Shown here: positions 25,532 through 32,737 of the stretch, piece after piece
Position numbering within the stretch: position 1 is the first letter of the stretch
Layout of the letters: each line of letters begins with the position of its first letter
Position numbers and translations under genes: made by a program
Assembly: GCA_027484425.1 (NCBI GenBank)
Contig: JAIXSZ010000027.1
Coordinates: 62,001-126,000, forward strand
Direction of reading: 5' to 3'
From: Sphingobacteriales bacterium
GTDB lineage: Bacteria > Bacteroidota > Bacteroidia > Chitinophagales > Chitinophagaceae
DNA length: 64,000 nucleotides
The notes under the pieces: generated by a model
Databases searched by the model: none
Told to the model about the DNA's origin: nothing
What the model saw: the letters and a program-made list of their open reading frames with translations, nothing else

Positions 25532-26029
25532 ATGGAAACAAAGAAAATATTAACACGAGAAAATTTACCTACCGATGAACTAAGCGAACAGGTAGTTAGA
25601 AATTATAAAGGCATCAAGTTAGCGTACACCGAAGTTTTCTATTTAGACAATGAAGTTGACGAAGAAACTGGCATGATAAACAAAGAAACTAAGGTAAAAC
25701 ACTATACTAAAGCTCAAATGGAGCGGAATATGAAAGCACTAAAAAATGCCTATCATATTGCAAAAGGGGCTGCATCGCCAGCCGAAATAATTGAATTCAG
25801 GCAGAAGTATAACATTCCTGCTTCTATATTTAGTATCATATTGGGATTTAGCAAAAATACAATTTCCAACATCGAAGCAGAAGGGGTAACGTCATTGTCT
25901 ACCGGACGATTGATAAAAATTTGTTTGCAAAACAAAAACGTTGTCAACAATTATGTACAAATGTGCGAGAGCATAGATCACACAAAAAGAGACGAAATTT
26001 CTAAAAGATTAATGGAGGGGATTATATAG
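25532..26029 (+). CDS. HTH regulator, MqsA-antitoxin-like
   Basis: A 165-residue protein from the ATG at 25532. An XRE-type helix-turn-helix lies near residues 83-125 (EFRQKYNIPASIFSIILGFSKNTISNIEAEG). The N-terminal part (YTEVFYLDNEVDEETGMIN) lacks the CxxC zinc site of true MqsA. Such proteins are usually antitoxins or regulators next to DUF4065- or RelE-like toxins; none is adjacent here, and the Fic gene 180 bp upstream is the only candidate partner. It is bracketed by two copies of a 55-bp repeat. Confidence 0.68.
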   Translation: METKKILTRENLPTDELSEQVVRNYKGIKLAYTEVFYLDNEVDEETGMINKETKVKHYTKAQMERNMKALKNAYHIAKGAASPAEIIEFRQKYNIPASIFSIILGFSKNTISNIEAEGVTSLSTGRLIKICLQNKNVVNNYVQMCESIDHTKRDEISKRLMEGII

Positions 26030-26039
26030 ATTAAACAAC

Positions 26040-26094
26040 GGGTATTATCTGTCCTGCTCGAGCGTTGTTGGTGGAGAACACCAACAACGGCGGA
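26040..26094. repeat. 55-bp repeat with hairpin, right copy
   Basis: Contains the perfect 11-bp hairpin CGTTGTTGGTG (26063-26073) / CACCAACAACG (26079-26089), loop GAGAA. It starts 10 bases after the HTH gene. The bases after it (TGCCTATAACAGTCGGC, near 26098) recall a sequence that I remember recurring behind small accessory genes in Bacteroidota. Confidence 0.8.
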
Positions 26095-26352
26095 AAATGC
26101 CTATAACAGTCGGCAAACCAAAAATATAAATTGAGTACCGAGGGTCATGTCCAATTGTCTTGGGCTGAATTAAAAAATGATAAAAAGCCGCAAAGATGGT
26201 CAGTCCGATTATTATTCGGTAGTGCGCCTTTTCGAGCTTCTTCTCATTTTGAAGAAATTGCTTTTTCGTTTGATATTTTCCCTGCACCGCGTTTTTTTAC
26301 AACAATCAAATATATTCAAGTCCAACCAAGAGATCAACGAAGGACATAGAAA

Positions 26353-27003
26353 TTATTTGTCAGGAAAGCATTGGGCACCCCTTGCGCCACCTCCATATTC
26401 TAGAACCACGTTCCGAGAATAAAATATATAGGTACAACTGTCATTATACTCCTTTTTCAAACTGTCAGAAAGAGGTTTATTGAAAACTTGGTATGAGTAT
26501 TTGCCCATCCCGCTCCTTGCAAATCCTATTTGTGTTGGGTCTCCATTGCTTACCGAAATACAATTTGCTTTATCTAACATGCTCTTAATTGTTTGAAAAG
26601 TCGCATCACTCCAGCCCAGTTTTTGTTTCACAAGGTTTAATGATTTGGTTTTCGGAGAGTACTCCGAACTGTCATTATGAGTCATTGGTTGTTCTTTGTA
26701 TTCGTAGGGATTTATATCCCACTGCTCGAATAAACCATAATTTGAGGAAGTTAGAGACATGGCTCCCTCATAAACAAGAAAATCTATTTTTTTATTATTT
26801 CTGAATTCTATGTAAACATGAAAACCCGAAGGAACTATTGAATTAAAATAGTTTCTTAGTTTGAAAATTTCCTTTTCTTTTTTAGTATAGTTGTCAATAA
26901 GCTCCTGTTTACTTGAGCCCGAAAAGAGCCAATAAGCAGTAAATAATAAAATGCCTACAGTTAGTATTTTAGACAGCAAGCTAATTATTTTTCGGAATCT
27001 CAT
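26353..27003 (-). CDS. Small membrane-anchored protein, unknown
   Basis: About 216 residues from the Met at base 27003 (MRFRKIISLLSKILTVGILL); the open frame runs to 27150 but crosses a terminator-like hairpin, so the later start is chosen. One transmembrane helix (about 8-30) is followed by a soluble part with FHVYIEFRNNKKIDFLVYEG and ending EYGGGARGAQCFPDK. No family is recognised. It lies on the minus strand after an intergenic stretch (26030-26352) that holds only the repeat described. Confidence 0.55.
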   Translation of the reverse strand: MRFRKIISLLSKILTVGILLFTAYWLFSGSSKQELIDNYTKKEKEIFKLRNYFNSIVPSGFHVYIEFRNNKKIDFLVYEGAMSLTSSNYGLFEQWDINPYEYKEQPMTHNDSSEYSPKTKSLNLVKQKLGWSDATFQTIKSMLDKANCISVSNGDPTQIGFARSGMGKYSYQVFNKPLSDSLKKEYNDSCTYIFYSRNVVLEYGGGARGAQCFPDK

Positions 27004-27076
27004 AAAACATATCTGTAACCTAAATAAAGATACAAAAATGCAACAAAAAGCGGGAAACAGGGCGGGAAAGAGGGTG

Positions 27077-27119
27077 AAAAGAGAGCGGAGACCAGCCATC
27101 GCTCTCCGCTCTCTTTTTT
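27077..27119. terminator. Strong bidirectional terminator-like hairpin
   Basis: Fifteen-base perfect stem AAAAGAGAGCGGAGA (27077-27091) / TCTCCGCTCTCTTTT (27103-27117), loop of 11, with A and T flanks so that it can act on either strand. It would end minus-strand transcripts from the metzincin gene before the gene at 26353. Confidence 0.8.
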
Positions 27120-27265
27120 GTGCCCCTAACAGACAATATTTCGAAACCAAATGAAGGATTTGTTTAATGACTTCTATCTTTTGAAGTCATTGACAGTCCC
27201 TTGATTGCCAGCGGGTCTCTGAACGCAGAGATCCGCCTTGGACGGAATTAATTAGTTTGGTCAGA

Positions 27266-27910
27266 TCAATAAACATCAAATTTCTTGTGATCAACATTTA
27301 TCCATCGGTTGAGAATGTCAAATACTATCCAACCAATTCTATATGCAACATCTTCGTTATATGCGCTTTTATCGTATGTGCTGCCATCCGCTCTGGTGTC
27401 ATTTTCCTTAAAATTATCTGGGTGACAAAACCCTAAGCTGTGCATGTATTCATGACAAATGTTTACCGCCAACGCAGCGGTGTCATTTAATTCAGGCATG
27501 TCTTTCACCACGTTACTGTAGTAGGAAATAATTTCGGTTGTGCACGGAGTGGTGCGACCTAAAGTACCTTTAGATTTTTTGCGAATGGTTATGCTTAATG
27601 AAGGCGATTTATTTGTTTGAAGCAGTTTGTAGATCTCATAGCCTGAAATTTTCCCATTTTGAATCCTTATTTCACTATTGCAGTTGCAATTGTTAGCACT
27701 TACGAAAGAAACCTTTTGAAGTGAGTCTCTAAATTCATCGGAATTTAATACAGCATTGGCAATTTTAATAATTTCTTTGGCTTCGTCGTTATTGGGACCT
27801 TTTTTATATGAATGGAATGAGCTTATATTTAGATTTGATTTTTTGTCTTGAGCAAAGCTGTAACAATACGAGATAAGTAGCGTTATTGTTAATAATATAT
27901 ATTTAATCAT
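27266..27910 (-). CDS. Secreted metzincin-like zinc protease
   Basis: A 214-residue protein with a signal peptide (ending SYCYSFAQ). The motif HEYMHSLGFCH gives His153, Glu154, His157, Gly160 and His163, which is HExxHxxGxxH, the zinc and catalytic signature of metzincins. After the signal peptide it has a CNCN cluster (75-78) and Cys123. It is small for a metzincin and no known subfamily fits. It is followed on the same strand by a terminator and preceded by a predicted outer-membrane protein gene 39 bp upstream, so the two may be one operon. The target is unknown. Confidence 0.75.
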   Translation of the reverse strand: MIKYILLTITLLISYCYSFAQDKKSNLNISSFHSYKKGPNNDEAKEIIKIANAVLNSDEFRDSLQKVSFVSANNCNCNSEIRIQNGKISGYEIYKLLQTNKSPSLSITIRKKSKGTLGRTTPCTTEIISYYSNVVKDMPELNDTAALAVNICHEYMHSLGFCHPDNFKENDTRADGSTYDKSAYNEDVAYRIGWIVFDILNRWINVDHKKFDVY

Positions 27911-27949
27911 TTTTTAAATATTTTATGGTTATTGAAAGAGAATTTATTA

Positions 27950-28768
27950 TCAATCCTTAGGCTTTATAAATTGATAGCCTACTCCAATAGAATACCAAAA
28001 GCTGTTATTATATATCCATTTTGACCCTGCTTCACCACCAACGAAATCGCAGCCTATTACTCCACCAAATTGGAATCCGTTAATGTCGAATGTCAGGCCA
28101 AAGCCTGGAGACAATGCACTCCATTTTGTTTTTTCATTCACGTAATTATTTGTACTTCTCCTATCAACAGTAACTGACGTGACTCCTCCAGCAAGAGATA
28201 GATTCAAATAATTCTTTTTATATGGTGAGAGCCTAAACCCAATTCCGATAGCACTCCCGATAGTGAAATCACCTGTAAAATCTGCAGGCACTTTTCCCAG
28301 CTTGGGCCTTATTTTGAAAGGAATTGATAATACACTTGCACTTAATTTGACGCTTTTAAGCCCGGTCCGATAGTGTTTTGTAACTAGGTTTTCATTTTCA
28401 AAATCCTCGGATTTTATACAATACTGCGTATAAGCACTGTTAGTAGAATTTATTATTAAGGGGTCATTAGCAAGAAATTGCGATTCACCTGTAATGCGAT
28501 AAAAGCGTATTAGATAGTATTTAATAGTTCCCGAAGTGTTACTCCGCTCTGCACCAACAACGTAAAATTTCAAACCATCATTTGCTTGTTTTGTTCTATT
28601 TTCAATGGGCTGGTTTGTAGCAATGTCATATTCGTAAACTGTAATTACATCTTTGACAGAATAATCAAAATATTCATCAGAACCTGCCTGAGACTGGTTC
28701 TGAGAAAATGATTTAAAAGCACTGAACAATAGAATTGTCAAAACGGGTAAAAGCAATAGCGGCTTCAT
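27950..28768 (-). CDS. Predicted outer-membrane beta-barrel protein
   Basis: A 272-residue protein with a signal peptide (KSFSQNQ). The second half has alternating Gly/aromatic strands (FTIGSAIGIGFRLSPY, YLNLSLAGGVTSVTV, FQFGGVIGCDFVGG) and ends FWYSIGVGYQFIKPKD, close to the aromatic C-terminal strand of barrels. The first half is a soluble part. No family is named. It shares its operon position with the metzincin-like protease. Confidence 0.6.
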   Translation of the reverse strand: MKPLLLLPVLTILLFSAFKSFSQNQSQAGSDEYFDYSVKDVITVYEYDIATNQPIENRTKQANDGLKFYVVGAERSNTSGTIKYYLIRFYRITGESQFLANDPLIINSTNSAYTQYCIKSEDFENENLVTKHYRTGLKSVKLSASVLSIPFKIRPKLGKVPADFTGDFTIGSAIGIGFRLSPYKKNYLNLSLAGGVTSVTVDRRSTNNYVNEKTKWSALSPGFGLTFDINGFQFGGVIGCDFVGGEAGSKWIYNNSFWYSIGVGYQFIKPKD

Positions 28769-29183
28769 AATATATTATTTATTGGGTTTTTATTATAATG
28801 TGAAATTAGGAAATAAATTCCAAAGAAAAAACCTTATTTTTTAAGTTTCTTATTTATTTTTTTGCGTGTTCGCAAATCGAACTTTAGATACATTGGGGTT
28901 CGAAATAGAATGTTTATGCGATGAGAAAACCGCGCTGATTAGCGAGTTGACGACTCGCGACCCCGAACAGGAATCGAACTCCCAATACTTTATTACCTCC
29001 AAATATTGAATCTGTTTGTTATTAATAATATCATTTCAAACCCCAGCCCATCACTGCCCCGCCAGTACAAGCGAGTGACACAAAGCCCGCTGATAGGAGT
29101 GCTGTGGCTGGTGGCATAAAATGACTATGGCGACTCTGGTAGGAGCCGCCATAGCAGGGATGTATGTATAATAACTGTACTGA
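28769..29183. other. Intergenic region with tRNA-like scrap
   Basis: No gene. On the minus strand GGGAGTTCGATTCCTGTTC (about 28963-28983) looks like a tRNA T-arm, but no acceptor or anticodon arm is found. A dyad GCGAGT-TGACG-ACTCGC lies at 28942-28958. This could be a leftover attachment site from an integrated element; the evidence is weak. Confidence 0.3.
29125..29154 (-). terminator. Probable terminator of mqnC
   Basis: Eight-base stem CTATGGCG / CGCCATAG with a partly paired loop, 30 bases beyond the mqnC stop. Confidence 0.55.
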
Positions 29184-30311
29184 CTAGTAGGTGATCACTT
29201 GCTCCTCTAGCACTGCGGGCATTTCGCGGAATTCGTATTGCTGATTGCGGAGTTGTGGCTCGAAGCCGGCTTCGCGGATGCTGTCTTGTATGCTGCGTGA
29301 GGTGAACCTGTGTGGTGCGCCAGCAGCACTAACTACGTTTTCTTCTATCATTATAGACCCAAAATCGTTGGCACCGGCATTGAGGCATATCTGTGCTACT
29401 TGCTTGCCTACGGTGAGCCATGATGCTTGTATATTCTTTACATTGGGCAGCATAATGCGGCTCATGGCTATCATACGTATATATTCCTCGGCTGTGGTGA
29501 GGTTTTTGGTGCCACGTATGCGCTGTAGCAGTGTGTCTACGTCTTGGAATGTCCAGGGTATAAATGCGAGGAATCCTTTGGCGTGTTCTGGTTTTTTGGC
29601 TTGCACTTCGCGTAGCTTCACCAGGTGCTCAAAGCGTTCTTCGAGTGTTTCTACGTGGCCAAACATCATGGTGGCACTGGTGGTGAGGTCGAGCTTGTGG
29701 GCTTCGTGCATCACATCGAGCCACTCTTGTGCGCCGCATTTGCCGTTAGACACCAGTCGGCGCACACGGTCGTTGAGTATTTCGGCACCGGCACCGGGTA
29801 GGCTGTCCAGCCCCGCATCTTTGAGTGCTTGTAGCACGGCGGTATGTGTGCTTTTCTCTAGCTTGGTGATGTGGGCTATCTCGGGCGGGCCGAGGGCGTG
29901 TAATTTCAGATTTGGGTAGAGGTCTTTGAGCTGTTTGAACAGGTCTACGTAGTAAGCCAGTCCGAGATCGGGGTGGTGACCGCCTTGCAGTAGTAGCTGC
30001 TCGCCACCGTAGCGGAATGTTTCGTCTATCTTTTGTTTGTAGGTTTCTATATCTGTAATGTATGCCTCGGGGTGGCCGGGTATGCGGTAGAAGTTGCAAA
30101 ACTTACAGTTGGCCACACATACATTGGTAGTGTTTACATTGCGGTCTATGATCCAGGTCACCTTGCCATGGGGTACCTGTATTTTGCGTAGCTCATTGGC
30201 TACGTACATCAACTCGGTAAGCGGAGCGTTTTCGAAAAGAAATATACCATCCTCAGCACTCAAAAACTCGAAACGCATAGCGCGTTCATACAAACTTTTC
30301 AAATCTGCCAT
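29184..30311 (-). CDS. mqnC: Cyclic dehypoxanthinyl futalosine synthase
   Basis: Radical SAM enzyme of the futalosine menaquinone pathway that cyclises dehypoxanthine futalosine. The Fe-S motif is Cys65-x3-Cys69-x2-Cys72 (VCVANCKFCNFYR). Family blocks include LLLQGGHHP, LHALGPPEI, GLDSLPGAGAEIL and MFGHVETLEER. At 375 residues it has the usual length for Bacteroidota. The paralogue MqnE is similar, but IDRNVNTTNVC and DFGSIMIEENVVSAAGA fit MqnC. It is monocistronic with its own promoter box. Confidence 0.92.
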   Translation of the reverse strand: MADLKSLYERAMRFEFLSAEDGIFLFENAPLTELMYVANELRKIQVPHGKVTWIIDRNVNTTNVCVANCKFCNFYRIPGHPEAYITDIETYKQKIDETFRYGGEQLLLQGGHHPDLGLAYYVDLFKQLKDLYPNLKLHALGPPEIAHITKLEKSTHTAVLQALKDAGLDSLPGAGAEILNDRVRRLVSNGKCGAQEWLDVMHEAHKLDLTTSATMMFGHVETLEERFEHLVKLREVQAKKPEHAKGFLAFIPWTFQDVDTLLQRIRGTKNLTTAEEYIRMIAMSRIMLPNVKNIQASWLTVGKQVAQICLNAGANDFGSIMIEENVVSAAGAPHRFTSRSIQDSIREAGFEPQLRNQQYEFREMPAVLEEQVITY

Positions 30312-30333
30312 TATCTATAATTAATTGTGGGTG

Positions 30334-30341
30334 CAAATTTA
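30334..30341 (-). promoter_or_regulatory. -7 box TAAATTTG of mqnC
   Basis: Perfect TAnnTTTG match on the minus strand, 22 bases before the mqnC ATG. The same word at the same distance precedes the gene at 59546. Confidence 0.5.
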
Positions 30342-30532
30342 CAGAAATATTCGGGAGGTAGTAATGGGTGTAGGTGTGGTAAAGTACTATTGTGCTATGT
30401 GCTAAATTGATAATGTGCTGAAAGTGTGTATGGCTGTGGAACTGTGGGGAGAGAGAGGTGGAAAATGTGAGCAAGGTGTGCATTTTGACATTGTCATAAC
30501 ATTGGCGGGCATACAGGTTTTGGTATTTTTAG

Positions 30533-30540
30533 TAACTTTG
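30533..30540 (+). promoter_or_regulatory. -7 box TAACTTTG
   Basis: Perfect TAnnTTTG match 17 bases before the ATG at 30558. Confidence 0.5.
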
Positions 30541-30557
30541 GTATAAACCCCGTAGTT

Positions 30558-31988
30558 ATGTTTGACGACGATTTTAATGACGATGAGTTAGGGTCACTGG
30601 ACGAGACGATGAGGCGTTATGAGCAAGTGAAACGAGGAGAATCTGCGTCTATACTGGATGAGGAGGAATTTGAGCGAGTGATAGAGTTCTACTTTCAGAA
30701 CAGTAATGAAGAGCAGGCTATGATAGCCTGTGAGATAGCCAGCACTTATTATCCGTACTCATCGGCTATACTGCTGCTGAAGGCGGAAATACTAACCCAA
30801 GCACAGAAATATGGACAGGCACTAAGGGCACTGGACGAGATGGAACAGTTTGACGTGCGCAACCTGGATGCTGTGCTGTTGAGGTCGGATATACTGATGT
30901 CGCAGTTCAGGCAAGAGCAGGCAGCGCAGTGGCTGGAAAGCAGGGTAGAGGAATTTGCAGGTAAGGATAAGATAGAGGTGCTGCTAGAGCTATCGGACGT
31001 GTATGACGAGAGTGAAGACTTTGATGCGGTGTTTGATACGCTGAAGAAAGTGATAAAAATAGACCGCCGTAATGAGGAAGCACTGCAGAAAATATGTTTC
31101 TGGGCAGAGTTTACCAATAGGCTTGAGGAGAGTGTGACGATACATACCCAACTTACCGACGACGACCCCTATAATGCGATAGCGTGGTTTAACCTAGGTG
31201 CGGCACTGCAAGGGCTGAAGCTGTATGAAAAAGCGGTGGATGCCTATGAGTATTGCGTGGCGATAGATGATAAGTTTGAGTTTGCGTACAGGAATATGGC
31301 AGATGCGTTTATGCGCCTGAAGTACTACGAAAAGGCACTGGAGGTACTGCAACGCCACATAGAAATAGCCAAACCTGAGGATGTGATATTTGAAGCGATG
31401 GCTTACTGCTGGGAGAAGCGGAAAGACTACACCAGAGCTAGGCAGTACTACAGGCAGGCATCGCAGCTGAGCCCACAGGACGATGGTATATTTTATAAGA
31501 TAGGCGAAACCTATGCCCGCGAAAAACAGTGGGAGAAGGCTATAAAATCGTACTCGGTAGCGCTGCACCTAGACAAGGACAATGCAGCCTACTGCATGGC
31601 TATAGGCAACTGCCTGATGGAGCTGAACGTAAAAAGCGAGGCACTGGTGTGCTACCTGAATGCGGTAAGGCTGAAGCCGGACAACAAAACTACGTGGCTG
31701 TCGCTGGTGAAGGGGCTGTATGTGGCGGGTTACTATGACGAAGCTATACTGCAACTGCATGTGGCTATAGAGCACTGTGGCGAGAAGGGTGACTTCTACT
31801 ATTACTATGCGGCTGCGTTGCTGGAGCTAGGCAAGGCCAAAGAGGCACTGCTGCAACTGGAGAAAGCACTAAGCATAGCACCATCGAAAGCTAAAATGTT
31901 TACGGAGCTGAATGCGGAGTACCTGATGCGTACACCAGTGGCAGAGCTGATAGGGAGGTATAAAAAATCGAAGCCCGGTAAACAATAG
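30558..31988 (+). CDS. Cytoplasmic TPR-repeat protein
   Basis: A 476-residue protein made almost wholly of tetratricopeptide repeats; at least eight units are visible (for example AWFNLGAALQGLKLYEKAVDAYEY, FAYRNMADAFMRLKYYEKALEVLQ, IFYKIGETYAREKQWEKAIKSY). No signal peptide; the N-terminus is acidic (MFDDDFNDDELGS). Near-identical long TPR proteins are common in Bacteroidota without a known role; it is presumably a scaffold. It is divergent from mqnC. Confidence 0.85.
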   Translation: MFDDDFNDDELGSLDETMRRYEQVKRGESASILDEEEFERVIEFYFQNSNEEQAMIACEIASTYYPYSSAILLLKAEILTQAQKYGQALRALDEMEQFDVRNLDAVLLRSDILMSQFRQEQAAQWLESRVEEFAGKDKIEVLLELSDVYDESEDFDAVFDTLKKVIKIDRRNEEALQKICFWAEFTNRLEESVTIHTQLTDDDPYNAIAWFNLGAALQGLKLYEKAVDAYEYCVAIDDKFEFAYRNMADAFMRLKYYEKALEVLQRHIEIAKPEDVIFEAMAYCWEKRKDYTRARQYYRQASQLSPQDDGIFYKIGETYAREKQWEKAIKSYSVALHLDKDNAAYCMAIGNCLMELNVKSEALVCYLNAVRLKPDNKTTWLSLVKGLYVAGYYDEAILQLHVAIEHCGEKGDFYYYYAAALLELGKAKEALLQLEKALSIAPSKAKMFTELNAEYLMRTPVAELIGRYKKSKPGKQ

Positions 31989-32036
31989 TAATTCATTAAC
32001 CATAGTAAGAGCTGCAAGTGTGATAAAATGTTGCAA

Positions 32037-32044
32037 TATTTTTG
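32037..32044 (+). promoter_or_regulatory. -7 box TATTTTTG
   Basis: Perfect TAnnTTTG match upstream of the small membrane protein gene at 32086, giving a leader of about 35 bases. Confidence 0.45.
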
Positions 32045-32085
32045 CGAAATTGCAGCGTTGATCATTGTTCAACATCTATGAGTAT

Positions 32086-32292
32086 ATGGGAGAGTTATTA
32101 GCCGTACTTTTTATTGCTACTGTGCTATTTATTAGCGGTATTATACTGGCATTTATTACTGAAGAAGGTAGTGGCAGAAAGATGAGTGTGGCCATGATAG
32201 TAGCTGGTCTTATTTTGTATCTGGCATGCTGGATATTCACCCCTCGTAATGATAACTTCAGCATTTTTGACAATAAATACCAGATACATTGA
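32086..32292 (+). CDS. Small two-helix membrane protein
   Basis: A 68-residue protein from ATG 32086 (MGELLAVLFIATVLFISG); the open frame starts at TTG 32065. Two hydrophobic segments (about 4-24 and 38-56) with a short polar loop EEGSGRK between. No family recognised. Its stop overlaps the TTG start of the next gene, suggesting translational coupling. Confidence 0.6.
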   Translation: MGELLAVLFIATVLFISGIILAFITEEGSGRKMSVAMIVAGLILYLACWIFTPRNDNFSIFDNKYQIH

Positions 32293-32717
32293 TAAGACAT
32301 AAACTATTGCTGCCGCTGCTACTGTGTGGTGCCTTGGAGGCTAGTGCCGGTGCCAAACAAGAGCGAGCAATACGTGCTATGCTGGCTGCGCAAGTGACAG
32401 AGTGGAACAAGGGCAATATAGCTGGCTATATGAATGGCTACTGGGAGAGCGATAGCTTGCTGTTTATAGGGTCGAAGGGGCCTACTTATGGCTACACTGC
32501 TACCCTGAACAGGTATCTGAAGGCTTACCCAGACAAAGACCACTCTGGGGTATTGACCTCTACCATTACGAGTATCAAAAAACTATCGGGTAAGTATTAT
32601 TTTGTGGTGGGGCGATGGGCGCTAGACAGAAAAGCTGGAGATGTAAGTGGTGCCTACACACTGCTACTGCACAAAATAAAGGGCAAATGGGTGATAGTGA
32701 CCGACCATAGTAGCTAA
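32289..32717 (+). CDS. Secreted SnoaL/DUF4440-like protein
   Basis: A 142-residue protein with a signal peptide (LLLPLLLCGALEASAGA) and an NTF2-like fold: RAMLAAQVTEWNKGNIAGYMNGYW, then VGRWALDRKAGDVSGAYTLLLHKIKGKWVIVTDHSS, which is the usual DUF4440 ending. The TTG start at 32289 overlaps the previous stop (ATTGA); no ATG lies before the signal peptide. The ligand is unknown. Confidence 0.8.
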   Translation: MIRHKLLLPLLLCGALEASAGAKQERAIRAMLAAQVTEWNKGNIAGYMNGYWESDSLLFIGSKGPTYGYTATLNRYLKAYPDKDHSGVLTSTITSIKKLSGKYYFVVGRWALDRKAGDVSGAYTLLLHKIKGKWVIVTDHSS

Positions 32718-32737
32718 GAGAGTGTTGCAATTCAGTA

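Noticed and set aside
26131-26349. Open frame of 72 codons, and an opposite frame at 26045-26287
   Set aside because: Both overlap the 55-bp repeat or its flank, have unconvincing composition and no family resemblance; they look like chance frames.
28941-29000. Possible tRNA gene on the minus strand
   Set aside because: Only a T-arm-like piece is present; no D-arm, anticodon or acceptor pairing could be built.
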